Translations under genes and position numbers: made by a program | Notes under the pieces: model-generated | Told to the model about the DNA's origin: nothing | The model's database searches: none | What the model saw: only the letters and a program-made list of their open reading frames with translations | Part shown: positions 45,348 through 58,026 of the stretch, piece by piece | How positions within the stretch are numbered: position 1 is the stretch's first letter | Layout of the letters: the number at the start of each line of letters is the position of its first letter | NCBI GenBank assembly: GCA_022559845.1 | Contig: CM040125.1 | Coordinates: forward strand, 199,680,102-199,744,101 | DNA from: Amorphophallus konjac | Taxonomy: Eukaryota; Streptophyta; Magnoliopsida; Alismatales; Araceae | DNA length: 64,000 nt | Direction: 5' to 3'

Positions 45348-48169
45348 TGTCACGCCCCGAGAGTGGAAGATACCCAGAGATGCGTGACGAGTTTATATCA
45401 ATCATGTCAATCAGAGTATTAGTGTATTCGACACAAAATCAGAGATGCGCAAAAGTAAAGATAACCCAATCCTTTTATTCCTTCATAAGAGTACTTCTAT
45501 TACAATCCCTTAAAAATGCCAAAAGAAAAGTACAACATTTGAATCTAGAAAATCTAGAAAAGACAAGACTAGTTGACTCTTGAGAAGTTCTAATCTCTTT
45601 CACTCTTGACCTTCCTCGTCCGTTTGGGTCTCGTCATCGGACTTACCTAAAAAGTAGGGAAAAACTGAGTGAGCGAACGCTCAGTAGGAAATTATATTTC
45701 AAGAACTAGCAATGGGTTTAAGTAATTACATCTTTCCACAAATGTAATAAGCTATGCATGCTCGCGTAAAACGACAAGATAGAGAGTATAACAACAAGCT
45801 AACAAGGTGAACTATTCATGAACTTTCAAGTACTAGTATCAAGTAGAAATCAAGATGTTCAAGCAAATATATTCATCATGTCATGTCGAAAGTTTTGGCT
45901 ATCACGTCCAAGCAAACAAGTATATAAATACCCTTTTTCGGGTCACGCAAGTCATGTCATGTCAAGTCAAGTACAAGATTTGTGGAATGTCCAATCAAGC
46001 TAGTCATGCACTTCGGTACAATGCCATACCGTGATCATTCAACTCCCATGGGCACAAGTACTTTTGGGTGCTCCTCCCAGGACCAGATCGGGCCCTAAAT
46101 GCGCAGGCATTGATCATGTATTTTGACATCCACTTTTGTGTATAGCCAATAAGGAATTTCAAGAATAAAGCTTGTAGACACGTAAGATAAACTTTGATAG
46201 AATAGAGTCCAAAAATATTGAACTTGACATAGTAAGATGATAATAACGGCATGTTCACGAATATCGATAAAACTAGGTGGAATTGGTTCCCTTGACCCGG
46301 GTACCATGACAAGTAAGAACAGGCACTCTTTATATAGAATTGAGGTCCACATGAACAGCACATCAACGGCATGATAACCTCATCCCATTAAGAAAATTCC
46401 CATGATATACACTTAGCATAAGATGAGGGCCGGTATACCATGTTTCTATAGAGTGACATGGCAAAGATTGTGTAATGGGGTTTTAAGGTACAACCAGCTC
46501 AGTCGGCCTTGAGGGAATCCAAGGCTCGAGGAGTCTTACGGAGGTCTCTATGACTAACTCGCTAGTCCAAAGGAATGGAATGTCCAATGGAGAGCTTGTA
46601 TGTCACCGAGAATTGAGGGTAATGGGATAAATCATCATGAAACATGGGACTATATTCACGAAATGGGAATATAGTGCCAGATAATATACTTATATATATA
46701 CAAAGGCCTCGGTTAGCAGTAACAGTGGAAAATAGTAACCAGGAAAATAGCGACTTAGTTGAAGTCGTTACTAATGAAATTAACGCCTTTTTCAGGGGCG
46801 TTTATTTACAATTTGACGACTGATACAGCAGGCGTCCATCATATTTCTTCTATTCTGCAAAATTTCTAAATTCTGGAATTTTTGTAGAACGCGCCTTAAA
46901 AAGGGGCGTTACTTTCAAATTCGCGCCCTTGTTCAGGGCGTTAGTTCTGTAAGACACGACCTTCATCAGGTCGTTAATTCAAGATGTTCCAGGATTAATA
47001 GGAACAGGGGTAATTTCAAGGATAATAAAATTTCAGAAAGAGGAATCACACTGTCAGGAAGAGAAAAATAGCAGGATTCAACAACTATGATCATGCATTA
47101 AATTAGAATCATGTTTTGATAGACATAAAAGTTTTAAACGTGGGTAATTTAATAACTAGATGAAATTGACGACTGAATGCAGGACGTCAAAACTGGAATT
47201 AGCGACCTGGTCATGGTCGTTTCTTTTAAATTAGCGCCCTTGATACGGTCGCTTCTTTTAAAATCCACAGAAAACCCTTTTAAAAACTATAATAAAACTA
47301 TATTCATGCATGTCATGATGGTATTATTATGGAATTAAACTAGTTTGGGCTACGTTCTTGAGAAAACCTACCTGATGAATGTTCTGGTGAAGGAACGTGA
47401 AGAAGAATGATACTCTGTTCTAAACAGAGTTCTTCCGAAGCTTATGGAAACAGCTTCCTTCTTGGAGGAAGAGATCGTCTTGATGAAGAACCTCCCGTCC
47501 TTCAACTAGGCAGAAGAGTTACTACTTACGGTAGACTTCCTGCAGCAAAGACGATGAAGAACATCAATATTCTTCATGATTATGACCGAAGGCAAGGGAA
47601 GAAGAACAATACTTGTTCTTCACGCACGGCAGCAGCAGAGCTTTCCTTCGACCAAATAGCTTATTAGGGTTCGACAGGAAGGGTTATTTATAGGGTTTAC
47701 AGAACCCAATAGGGTTGGAGTTTGATTAGAACATGTCTTTCCTTGATGGAGTCCTTTCCATGTTCGATTGAACACGTATTAATCCAAAAACTTACCCTGG
47801 ATAATGTCCAGGTTCGAATGGGTCACAGATGGAATTAACGCCTTACGTTAAGGCGTTATTTTTAAATTGACGCCTTGAGTTGCCGTCGTTTCTTATCAAC
47901 ACAGCGCCCTTGAGGCGGGCGTCTCTTTCTCTTTCCTTATTTTTATTTTTAGCCGTTAAGATTTGACGCCCAAGAATGTAGGCGTCCATTTACAAATTAA
48001 CGCCTTAGATGGAGGCGTTTCTTTTTGTATTAGCGCCTTTCCACGAGGCGTTATTTTCATTTTGGTTTATTATTTACTCATTTAGGCTCTTTATCATTTA
48101 TTTACTAAATCCTTTAATCTATTTTGCTCAATTTAGATTTATTTCTTCTATTTTACCAAGGTTGCTACA
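45348..48169 (-). repeat. 3' LTR of gypsy-2
   Basis: On - it starts TGTAGCAACC and ends GGGGCGTGACA. Inverted-repeat arrays are at 46749-47254 and 47835-48053, the TATA on - at 47684-47692, the hairpin TGAGCGAACGCTCA at 45670-45683, and TAG|GTAAGT on - at 45641-45649. Confidence 0.95.
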
Positions 48170-48182
48170 CCCTCCCCCACTT
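48170..48182 (-). other. Polypurine tract, gypsy-2
   Basis: AAGTGGGGGAGGG on - directly precedes the 3' LTR, identical to gypsy-1. Confidence 0.9.
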
Positions 48183-48248
48183 AAAAGAATTTGGTCCCCA
48201 AATTCAATCGTAAATATATATGTGTGGAGAGTGTAGAGTACATACCTC

Positions 48249-51200
48249 TTAAAATAATTTTGGAAATCGTTTCCTCATGGATTTCTCAGTCTCCCAGGTG
48301 GCTTCGTGTTCAGAACATTTACTCCATTGTACCTTTAGCATGAGGATAACTTTATTTCTTAATATTCATATCTCACGATCAAGGATCTTCATGGGCTTTT
48401 GTTCATAAGTAAGGTCCTTCTAAATCACCAGGTTTCCATGGTCAATGGTATGTGTCGGATCGTGCACATACTTCTTTAACATGGATATATGGAATACATT
48501 ATGAACATCAGACAATTGTGGAGGTAATGCGATGCGATAAGCAACATCGCCAACCCTTTCTAGTATTTCAAAAGGTCCGATAAATCTTGGTGTAAGCTTG
48601 CCTTTAACACCAAATCTCCTTATTCCACGTCCATGTGATATTTTGAGAAAAACGTGATCTCCGACTTGGAATTCAAGATCTCTCCTTCTTGTGTCGGCAT
48701 AAGCCTTTTGTCTAGACTGAGCTACTTGTAGTCTGTCTCTAATCAACTGTATCTTCTTGGTGGTATCCCTTACCATGTCTGGACTTAATAGTTGTTTCTC
48801 TCCAACCTCGTCCCAGCATAAGGGTGATCGACAACTCCTTCCGTATAACGCTTCGAAAGGTGCCATTTGTATACTTGCCTGGTAGCTGTTGTTGTATGCA
48901 AATTCAACCAACGGCAAGTGATCATGCCAGCTTCCACCAAAATCAATGATGCAAGCCCTGAGCAGATCTTCCACTACCTGATTAGTTCTCTCGGTCTGAC
49001 CATCCGTTTGAGGATGAAAAGCTGTACTAAAGTTAAGTCTTGTCCCTAGGGAATGTTGTAGTCCTTTCCAAAAGTGAGAAGTAAAACGGGGATCTCTGTC
49101 AGACATGATTGAAACAGGTACTCCATGCAACCTGACCATCTCTTTTATGTATAATGCAGCCAGAACATCAACTGACCATCGACTCTTGATTGGCAAGAAG
49201 TGCACTGATTTGGTCAATCGATCAATGATAACCCATATTCCATCATGTCCTCCTTTTGATTTAGTTAAACCCATGATGAAATCCATACCAATATCCTCCC
49301 ACTTCCATTTGGGAATATCAAGAGGATGTAGCTTTCCGGCAGGCTTCTGGTGTTCCGCTTTAACTTGTTGGCAGGTGAGACAGCGAGACACAAAGTCCGT
49401 GACTTCTCTCTTCATATTAGGCCACCAGAAAGTCCTTTTTAAATCTTGGTACATTTTAGTAGATCCTAGATGGATTGTGTACCTTGATCTGTGAGCTTCA
49501 TCTAAGATCTTCTTCTTTAATTCTGGACAATCCGGTATACAAGTTCTATCTTGGAATAACAACCTTCCATCTGAAGCTAGTTGGAACTCAGATTGTCCTT
49601 CTAGTTTGCCCTTGATTTCCACTAATACCGGGTCATCATCCTGAAGTCCTTGTATTTCTGAAAATAAATCTGGCCGTATGCTTACATGAGATAGTATAAC
49701 ACTTTTGTTTCCCTTGTCCATGCTTATTTCCAGCTTCGAGAATTGTTCTAGCAATTTCCACTCCTGAATCATACACTTGGCTAATAATGCTCTCGGCTTT
49801 CGACTAAGGGCATCAGCTACAGGATTACCCTTTCTAGGATGATATTGTATAGTAAAGTCGAAGTCTTTGAGATATTCTAGCCAACGCCTTTGCCTCATAT
49901 TTAATTCCTTTTGAGAGAAGAGATACTTAAGACTTTTATGGTCGGAGTATACAATGAACTGCACTCCATATAGATAATGTCTCCATATATTCAGTGCAAA
50001 TACTACCGCGGCCAATTCTAAGTCATGAACTGGGTAGTTCTCCTCGTGCTTTTTCAATTGGCGAGAAGAGTAGGCTATAACTTTTCCTTGCTGCATTAGG
50101 ACACATCCGAGGCCAATACCAGATGCATCGGTGTATACCTCGAACTTTTCTCCTTCAATTGGTAGAGCTAAGACTGGGGCAGTAGTTAAGTGATCCTTGA
50201 GAGATTGGAAGCTTCGTTCACAATCCTCGCTCCATTCGTAACGGATCTCTTTGCGAGTTAACCTAGTGAGGGGTACGGCGATCTTGGAGAAATCTTTGAT
50301 GAATCGCCGATAGTAGCCCGCAAGACCCAAGAAACTACGGATCTCGCTAGCATTGGTCGGTCTTTCCAATTTCTTACAGCTTCAACCTTTGATGGATCTA
50401 CAGATAAGCCATCATTCGATATAACATGCCCTAGAAAAGTTACTTCTTCTAGCCAGAACTCACATTTGCTGAGCTTTGCATATAGTTGGTTTGTCCTCAA
50501 TATCTGTAATGAAATCCTTAAATGCTCCTCATGCTCTTCCTTGGTCTTGGAGTAAATTAATATATCATCAATGAAAACCACCACGAATTGATCTAGATAA
50601 GGCCTGAATATACTATTCATTAACTGCATAAAGGCAGCAGGGGCATTTGTTAGTCCAAAAGGCATAACAACAAACTCATAATGGCCATACCTACTTCTGA
50701 ATGCGGTCTTATGAATGTCATCATCCTTGATCCTTAGTTGGTGATATCCTGACCTAAGATCAATCTTTAAAAAATACTTGGATCCAGATATTTGATCAAA
50801 TAACTCATCGATTCTCGGCAGTGGATACTTGTTCTTGATAGTGAGATGATTCAACTATCGATAGTCGATGCATAGCCTCATGGATCCATCCTTCTTCTTT
50901 ACAAATAGCACAGGTGCTCCCCACGGGGAAGTGCTTGGTCTGATAAATCCTTTCTTGAGAAGCTCCATCAATTGCTCCTTCAACTCCTTGAGTTCAGCAG
51001 GGGGCATTCTATAAGGTGCCTTAGAAACTGGACCAGCACCAGGGACTAAATCGATGGTGAAGGCCACTTCTCTTTGTGGGGGTAATCCAGGCAATTCTTC
51101 CGGAAACACATCCGGAAATTCTTGCACAACAGGGATGTCTTCTAGTTCAGTTTCCTTAGCCTCCTTAATCGTGACAAACGTAAGGAAAGATACACAGCCT

Positions 51201-52600
51201 TTCCTAACTAGCTTGCTAGCTCGGAGAGCTGAAATAAAAGGTGTCTTGTTTTGACTCTTGGGGCTAGTAAAGATTAATTCCGGAAACTCCTTGAAAGTAA
51301 CCTTGCTATTGCGGCAGTCAACCGTTGCCTGGTATTTGGATAACCAATCCGCTCCTAATATGATATCATATTCCTTTAGGTCTAAGCATATGAGGTTGAT
51401 AGGGAAATTCCTACCTTGAACCAATACTTCACAGTTTTGGTAATGGTGAGTAATATCAGTTTCGTTCCCAAGAGGAGTAGACAAAACTAATTTTATCCAT
51501 TCTGGTTCTAAAGGTAATGGATCAGCGAACTTTTTGGAAACAATTGAATGCGATGCAGCAGTATCAAATAAGACATGTGCAGACTTGGAACAAACTTTCA
51601 ATGTACCTTCTACTAGTCCGCCTTCTTCTTGTTCGGTCTCCTTAATTGCGTGGAGACGAGCATTCTTTGTTACCGGGCGCTTCCCGTCACCGGCTTGATC
51701 GTTGAGTAAGGGACAGTCGGGAATTCGATGATCACGGCTCCCACAACGGAGACATGATCCAAGCTTCCTCCAGCATTCTTCGGCTTTATGACCAGCCTTA
51801 TCGCAATGCTTGCATATTATATTAGAAGGCGTAGTGGTAATGGAGAAAGGTTTGGTCTTCTTAGTCTTCTGCTCCTGAGAAGAAGTTCCGCCATTGCTCG
51901 GCCTCTTCTTGAAGTTGGATTTGAAGGAACCCGAACTTGTGACTTGTTCCCTCTTGTCCTTACCACGAATTCTATCTGATAGTTCCGTGGCATCTTCTAA
52001 AAGCTGGGCTCGGCGTACTATTTCCGAATAGACTTGGATGTCCATCGGTGCTAGCTGGGTGATGTATTGTGGCCTTAGCCCGTTCAAGAACCTTCTAGCC
52101 TTCATCCTTTCGGTACTAACTAAATGCTTAGCGTACCAGGACAACCTGGAGAACTGTGCCTCATATTCCGCCACTGACAATGACCGTTGCTTGAGGGCGA
52201 CAAACTCGGTAGCTTTCTTTTCCTGGACTCGGTCTAAAAAGTATTTATTGTTGAAATGTTCAACAAATTCCTCCCATGTAACTTGGTCTTGGTCTAATGT
52301 AGCTTCTACAGACTCCCACCAACAGCGGGCGTCTCTTTCGAGTTGAAAAGTGGCTAATAGGACCTTCTCTTGGTCCGTGCACTGCATCACTCTAAATATA
52401 CGTTCTGTCTCTCGGATCCAGTGCTCCGCGTCATCTGGATCAGTGGATCCCATGAATTTGGGAGGGTTCATATTCTTGAAACTTTGGTGGAGATTTCCCG
52501 TTCCACGATGCCCACCTCCTTGTGCTATCTGTTGGAGCACCTAGGTCATGCCTTGCAGCGTGCGTTGCATGTTGCGCCACTGAGCACGTTCGGCAGCCAT
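48249..52600 (-). pseudogene. gag-pol: gypsy-2 gag-pol polyprotein with nonsense codons and one frameshift
   Basis: The ATG at 52600 (MAAERAQWRNMQRTLQGMT) is followed by TAG at 52541-52543 in place of a Gln. Gag then runs through [14 protein letters not shown] and [14 protein letters not shown]. The protease motif is [10 protein letters not shown], with Ala where gypsy-1 has the Gly of DTG; this would by itself damage the protease. RT carries [10 protein letters not shown] further TAG is at 50855 (IDYR, then stop, where gypsy-1 has Gln), and a one-base deletion is near 50372. RNase H and integrase (HHCC finger, [20 protein letters not shown]) are open for 649 codons. The chromodomain-like end is cut by TAG at 48420 and TGA at 48366. 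Confidence 0.95.
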
Positions 52601-52603
52601 TAT

Positions 52604-52630
52604 CTTACAATTACAAAAACTATATTAGTA
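52604..52630 (-). promoter_or_regulatory. Predicted branch site and 3' splice site before gag, gypsy-2
   Basis: TACTAAT (52630-52624 on -) precedes AG (52605-52604) with the branch A 20 nt upstream, three bases before the ATG context. The AG is kept although the preceding base differs from gypsy-1 (AAG instead of TAG). Confidence 0.5.
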
Positions 52631-52753
52631 TGTACTCGCGTTAAGGGCTTTTAAATCTTTATATTAACTCAACCCTTGGTTCTACCCAATTTCATTGGTT
52701 AAAGGTTTAAACATATCCTTGGACTTGGGTTTCCTAGGAATTGAATACCCTAA

Positions 52754-52765
52754 GCTCTGATACCA
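52754..52765 (-). other. Primer-binding site, gypsy-2
   Basis: TGGTATCAGAGC on -, seven bases inside the 5' LTR end. Confidence 0.95.
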
Positions 52766-53065
52766 CAAAAACTGTCACGCCCCGAGAGCGGAAGATACCC
52801 TGAGATGCGTGACGAATTTATATCAATCATGTCAATCAGAGTATTAGTGTATTCGACACAAAATCAGAGATGCGCAAAAGTAAAGATAACCCAATCCTTT
52901 TATTCCTTCATAAGAGTACTTCTATTACAATCCCTTAAAAATGCCAAAAGAAAAGTACAACATTTGAATCTAGAAAATCGAGAAAAGACAAGACTAGTTG
53001 ACTCTTGAGAAGTTCTAATCTCTTTCACTCTTGACCTTCCCCGTCCGTTTGGGTCTCGTCATCGG

Positions 53066-53074
53066 ACTTACCTG
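53066..53074 (-). promoter_or_regulatory. Composite CAG|GTAAGT motif, gypsy-2 5' LTR
   Basis: On -, CTACTTTTCAG is followed at once by GTAAGT. In the 3' LTR copy the acceptor reads TAG, also a valid AG. The hairpin TGAGCG/CGCTCA lies just upstream. Confidence 0.6.
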
Positions 53075-55106
53075 AAAAGTAGGGAAAAACTGAGTGAGCG
53101 AACGCTCAGTAGGAAATTATATCTCAAGAACTAGCAATGGGTTTAAGTAATTACATCTTTCCACAAATGCAATAAGCTATGCATGCTCGCGTAAAACGAC
53201 AAGATAGAGAGTATAACAACAAGCTAACAAGGTGAACTATTCATGAACTTTCAAGTACTAGTATCAAGTAGAAATCAAGATGTTCAAGCAAATATATTCA
53301 TCATGTCATGTCGAAAGTTTTGGCTATCACGTCCAAGCAAACAAGTATATAAATACCCTTTTTCGGGTCACGCAAGTCATGTCATGTCAAGTCAAGTACA
53401 AGATTTGTGGAATGTCCAATCAAGCTAGTCATGCACTTCGGTACAATGCCATAACGTGATCATTCAACTCCCATGGGCACAAGTACTTTTGGGTGCTCCT
53501 CCCAGGACCAGATCGGGCCCTAAATGCGCAGGCATTGATCATGTATTTTGACATCCACTTTTGTGTATAGCCAATAAGGAATTTCAAGAATAAAGCTTGT
53601 AGACACGTAAGATAAACTTTGATAAAATAGAGTCCAAAAATATTGAACTTGACATAGTAAGATGATAATAACGGCATTCACGAATATCGATAAAACTAGG
53701 TGGAATTGGTTTCCTTGACCCGGGTACCATGACAAGTAAGAACCGGCACTCTTTATATAGAATTGAGGTTCACATGAACAGCACATCAACGGCATGATAA
53801 CCGCATCCCATTAAGAAAATTCCCATGATATACACTTAGCATAAGATGAGGGCCGGTATACCATGTTTCTATAGAGTGACATGGCAAAGATTATGTAATG
53901 GGGTTTTAAGGTACAACTAGCTCAGTCGGCCTTGAGGGAATCCAAGGCTCGAGGAGTCTTACGGAGGTCTCTATGACTAACTCGCTAGTCCAAAGGAACG
54001 GAATGTCCAATGGAGAGTTTGTATGTCACCGAGAATTGAGGGTAATGGGATAAATCATCATGAAACATGGGACTATATTCACGGAATGGGAATATAGTGC
54101 CAGATAATATACTTATATATATACAAAGGCCTCGGTTAGCAGTAACAGTGGAAAACAGTAACCAGGAAAATAGCGACTTAGGTGAAGTCGTTACTAATGA
54201 AATTAACGCCTTTTTCAGGGGCGTTTATTTACAATTTGACGACTGATACAACAGGCGTCCATCATATTTCTTCTATTCTGCAAAATTTCTAAATTTTGGA
54301 ATTTTTGTAGAACGCGCCTTAAAAAGGGGCGTTACTTTCAAATTCGCGCCCTTGTTCAGGGCGTTAGTTCTGTAAGACACGACCTTCATCAGGTCGTTAA
54401 TTCAAGATGTTCCAGGATTAATAGGAACAGGGGTAATTTCAAGGATAATAAAATTTCAGAAAGAGGAATCACACTGTCAGGAAGAGAAAAATAGCAGGAT
54501 TCAACAACTATGATCATGCATTAAATTAGAATCATGTTTTGATAGACATAAAAGTTTTAAACGTGGGTAATTTAATAACTAGATGAAATTGACGACTGAA
54601 TGCAGGACGTCAAAACTGGAATTAGCGACCTGGTCATGGTCGTTTCTTTTAAATTAGCGCCCTTGATACGGTCGCTTCTTTTAAAATCCACAGAAAACCC
54701 TTTTAAAAACTATAATAAAACTATATTCATGCATGTCATGATGGTATTATTATGGAATTAAACTAGTTTGGGCTACGTTCTTGAGAAAACATACCTGATG
54801 AATGTTCTGGTGAAAGAACGTGAAGAAGAATGATACTCTGTTCTAAACAGAATTCTTCTGAAGCTTATGGAAACAGCTTCCTTCTTGGAGGAAGAGATCG
54901 TCTTGATGAAGAACCTCCCGTCCTTCAACTAGGCAGAAGAGTTACTACTTACGGCAGACTTCCTACAGCAAAGACGATGAAGAACATCAATATTCTTCAT
55001 GATTATGACCGAAGGCAAGGGAAGAAGAACAATACATGTTCTTCACGCACGGCAGCAGCAGAGCTTTCCTTCGACCGAATAGCTTATTAGGGTTCGACAG
55101 GAAGGG

Positions 55107-55115
55107 TTATTTATA
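55107..55115 (-). promoter_or_regulatory. TATA box, gypsy-2 5' LTR
   Basis: TATAAATAA on -, about 480 bp into the LTR, in the same relative position as in gypsy-1. Confidence 0.75.
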
Positions 55116-56094
55116 GGGTTTACAGAACCCAATAGGGTTGGAGTTTGATTAGAACATGTCTTTCCTTGATAGAGTCCTTTCCATGTTCGATTGAACACGT
55201 ATTAATCCAAAAACTTACCCTGGATAATGTCCGGGTTCGAATGGGTCACAGATGGAATTAACGCCTTACGTTAAGGCGTTATTTTTAAATTGACGCCTTG
55301 AGTTGCCGTCGTTTCTTATCAAAACAGCGCCCTTGAGGCGGGCGTCTCTTTCTCTTTCCTTATTTTTATTTTTAGCCGTTAAGATTTGACGCCCAAGAAT
55401 GTAGGCATCCATTTACAAATTAACGCCTTAGATGGAGGCGTTTCTTTTTGTATTAGCGCCTTTCCACGAGGCGTTATTTTCATTTTGGTTTATTATTTAC
55501 TCATTTAGGCTCTTTATCATTTATTTACTAAATCCTTTAATCTATTTTGCTCAATTTAGATTTATTTCTTCTATTTTACCAGGGTTGCTACAATGCGCCT
55601 CCGACGGTGAAAACTTGTGACATTCAGATGGAAGAGAAACCCCGGGGAGAAGGGGAGTAGTTGTTGTAGCCCACAGAGTCGCCAGGGGCGTATTCGGCGC
55701 TAGGGAAGCAAATCTGGTGTACGCACATGCAGAAAGAAAAGAGAAGCAGACGGGAGGGGTGACCATGGCGTCGGGCATGCTCATGTCCCTTCGTTCTGTG
55801 CACAGATCACCGGAGACATGTATACATATGCACATCACCTTCCACGGCACCGGCACTGTTGCACGGTGCCGTTTCATCGGCCATAAAAAATGCAACGGGG
55901 AGAAAGAGGACGACAAAGAGGAGGGATAGAAACATTAAACCCCTTGACCCATTGCTATATCCATTCTTTCCGTGAACGAAAGAAAAGAGAACACACAGAA
56001 TATCATTCCGGTGTCGGCATTGTCGCGCGGCCACCGTTTTCTTTAATAAAGAGGAAAGAAATTACAGAGGGCGAGATGGAGAATCACAGAGATG

Positions 56095-56151
56095 GTGAGA
56101 AGGGGGGAGGAAGCAAGGCTCATATCATCGCCTTCCTCCCCCCCTTCTCAC
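56095..56151. repeat. Near-perfect 20-bp inverted repeat in LTR E
   Basis: The arms GTGAGAAGGGGGGAGGAAG and CTTCCTCCCCCCCTTCTCAC are separated by about 17 bases. They form a strong hairpin with one extra C in the right arm. Confidence 0.85.
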
Positions 56152-56442
56152 TTACATTGTACCAGAGAAGAAACCCGAACATAGGGGAATCGATAGGGGA
56201 ACTACAATGACCCACCTAAGTAGACAGGGGGAGAAGAGACTCTTCTTCTTCTCCGACGCTGGAGGATCGAGCAGAACAGAGGACGGCGGTGGCGTCCAGA
56301 GAACCCTCGGAGAAAGCCTTTTCCTCTAGAAACCCTTTCCTCCGAAGCTCTGATTCACGGACTCCGGATCTCTTCTATTTTCTTCTGGCTATTCTCTTTT
56401 CTTTTCTGAATGCTCTCTCACTCTTCTGGTCGACGAGGGTTG

Positions 56443-56450
56443 CCTTTATA
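56443..56450 (-). promoter_or_regulatory. TATA box, LTR E
   Basis: TATAAAGG on - follows a run of GGCGCC/GGCACC inverted repeats (56460-56585) and is followed by a CT- and AG-rich leader. Confidence 0.55.
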
Positions 56451-57311
56451 GCAACCAGCTAATCCGGTGCCATGAAGGGCACGCCAGATTCAGTGGCGCC
56501 GGGGGAGATGTCCCCCAATTAATTCTAGCACGCCGGATTTGGTGGCACCAGATAAAGGGGCGCCGGTGACCTGTTGTGCGCCGATTTAACTTGTTCGCTC
56601 GACACGGGCTAGCCGAGGGGTCCGGGGATGATTCCGGAGGCTCATGTTGACTCTTCCTCTCGCCACGGTCCTTAGACAACTTCGGCGTGCGTTGACGAAG
56701 CTCTCGGCATGATCAGTGGCCTTAATCATAACTTCATGTGTGTTTGGCTCGAGCACGCGGGTGTTTCACTGGCACGGCCTTCGGCACTATGATTTGTGCT
56801 TCCGACTCAGCTTGACTTGTGTCTGGAGCTTCCTTGCGGGATGGTGTGACATCCGAAACAATTCCATCTTGACTGGAGATCATTCGGCCACTAACGGGCC
56901 AACTATGGCGAGAAGCCAAACCCGCGTCGGGTGATCGGGACCTTCTACTGACAGAACCTTCGGTTCCTTGTTGTGAAGGGTCGACGATGTTCTTCCTCCT
57001 CAGGAGAGTCTTCATTCAGGTGGCGAGCCACCGGGTAGACCGTCGTCCTTGGTCGGGCGATGGGTGTAGGGTAGCGGCACGACGGAGTCGATGCCGGATC
57101 ATTATGCAGGCTTTTTCGCACTGCCGGTTGGTTGTGGGCTCATCTCGACTCTTCCGAGGCGAAGTCCCTGGTGTTCGTCCCAGGTGACTTGAGGCTCTGG
57201 CAGCTTGAGAAGTCTTCATCAGGTTGTTCTTCATCGACTTCTGAGCTTCAGCGGGCCGTATCATTCGTCTTTGCGGTTTGGTCACCGACGATCATATTTT
57301 GAGTGCCAACA

Positions 57312-57620
57312 AATGCCCCCCAGACGTGGGTGTTGCAAGCGAGGTAGGAGTGCAGCAGGACCGACGGATGAGCTTCGTTTGGATTGACCTTCTTTGATGA
57401 CGGAAGCTTGGAACGGCATTTAATTCTGACGTTGGACGTTAATCCGGCGCAGTCGGGAGCTTAAATGGCGCTGTTTAACATGGCGTGCCTTTGCCTTTGA
57501 GGTTAAAATGGTGTCACGTTTAACGGAGCACCTTTTTGGAGGTTATAACGGCACCGGGTTAATCGGTGCGCCAAACGGTTGAAGCGGCGCGCCCCGGGGC
57601 GCGCCGTTTTAACAGGGGTA
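57312..57620. other. Non-coding DNA between LTR E and the PMD gene, with GC-rich inverted repeats
   Basis: Repeated AACGG, GGCGC, GGTGCGCC and GGCGCGCC units lie at about 57400-57606, ending in a 22-bp perfect palindrome at 57585-57606. It serves as the upstream region of the PMD gene. Confidence 0.65.
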
Positions 57621-57629
57621 GAGCCTCCT

Positions 57630-57638
57630 TATAAAAGG
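57630..57638 (+). promoter_or_regulatory. TATA box of the PMD gene
   Basis: TATAAAAGG lies 24 bp after the 22-bp palindrome. A C/T-rich leader begins about 30 bp later. Confidence 0.65.
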
Positions 57639-57740
57639 GTTTCATCCTTTGGAAATTCCTTCACCACTGCTCATTTGGCGACTTTATTTCTCTCTCTTCA
57701 TCCCCTTCTCCACCGCGGCGAGCAACTTAGAGTTTAGAGG

Positions 57741-58021
57741 GTGAGTGAAGTGTTGTTCTATTTGGGTTTTAAACCCGTTCTTCGGGCCCCGGGAGGCTTC
57801 TGGTAGGACTTGTCCTCGGAGCTAGATCCCTCGGATGTCTCATTTGGCCTTTGCTTAGCGCCTATGGCTGCTTTTAGGGGCCGCTCCCTTAGTGGACGGC
57901 TTCCACTTTTCTTTTGGCAAACCCCTGAGCTGGGGAGACTCTGCCAAAATTTTGTCAGAAGTCTTGTTTCAATTAACTGATTTCTGACTTTGCTTGTTCT
58001 CTTCTGGATGCTACCTTGCAG
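57741..58021 (+). other. Predicted 5'-UTR intron of the PMD gene
   Basis: GGGTGAGT donor at 57741 and ACCTTGCAG acceptor ending at 58021, six bases before the ATG at 58027. 281 bp with T-rich content near the acceptor. Confidence 0.55.
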
Positions 58022-58026
58022 ACAAC

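Larger units (their letters stand above)
45348..55592 (-). mobile_element. gypsy-2: Ty3/gypsy chromovirus, Tekay/Del-like, full length
   Basis: 10.2 kb on -, closely related to gypsy-1 in gag-pol and in LTR layout but with shorter LTRs (2822 and 2820 bp). Flanks ATGTG (45343-45347) and ATGCG (55593-55597) fit a 5-bp duplication with one later change. LTR differences are few, about 1% in sampled stretches by eye. It is inserted in LTR E. Confidence 0.95.
52773..55592 (-). repeat. 5' LTR of gypsy-2
   Basis: 2820 bp. On - the order is: array (55476-55258), TATA (55115-55107), GTAAGT donor-like site (54952-54947), array (54676-54172), hairpin plus CAG|GTAAGT (53074-53066), and LTR end. Confidence 0.95.
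44960..57311 (-). repeat. LTR of element E, interrupted by gypsy-2
   Basis: The ends are TGTTGG...CCAACA on both strands. Without gypsy-2 and its duplication it is about 2.10 kb. The flanks (TGAAG and AATGC) do not match, consistent with one side being internal sequence. It contains a TATA box on - (56443-56450) with GGTGCC/GGCACG-type inverted repeats upstream (56460-56585). Confidence 0.7.
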
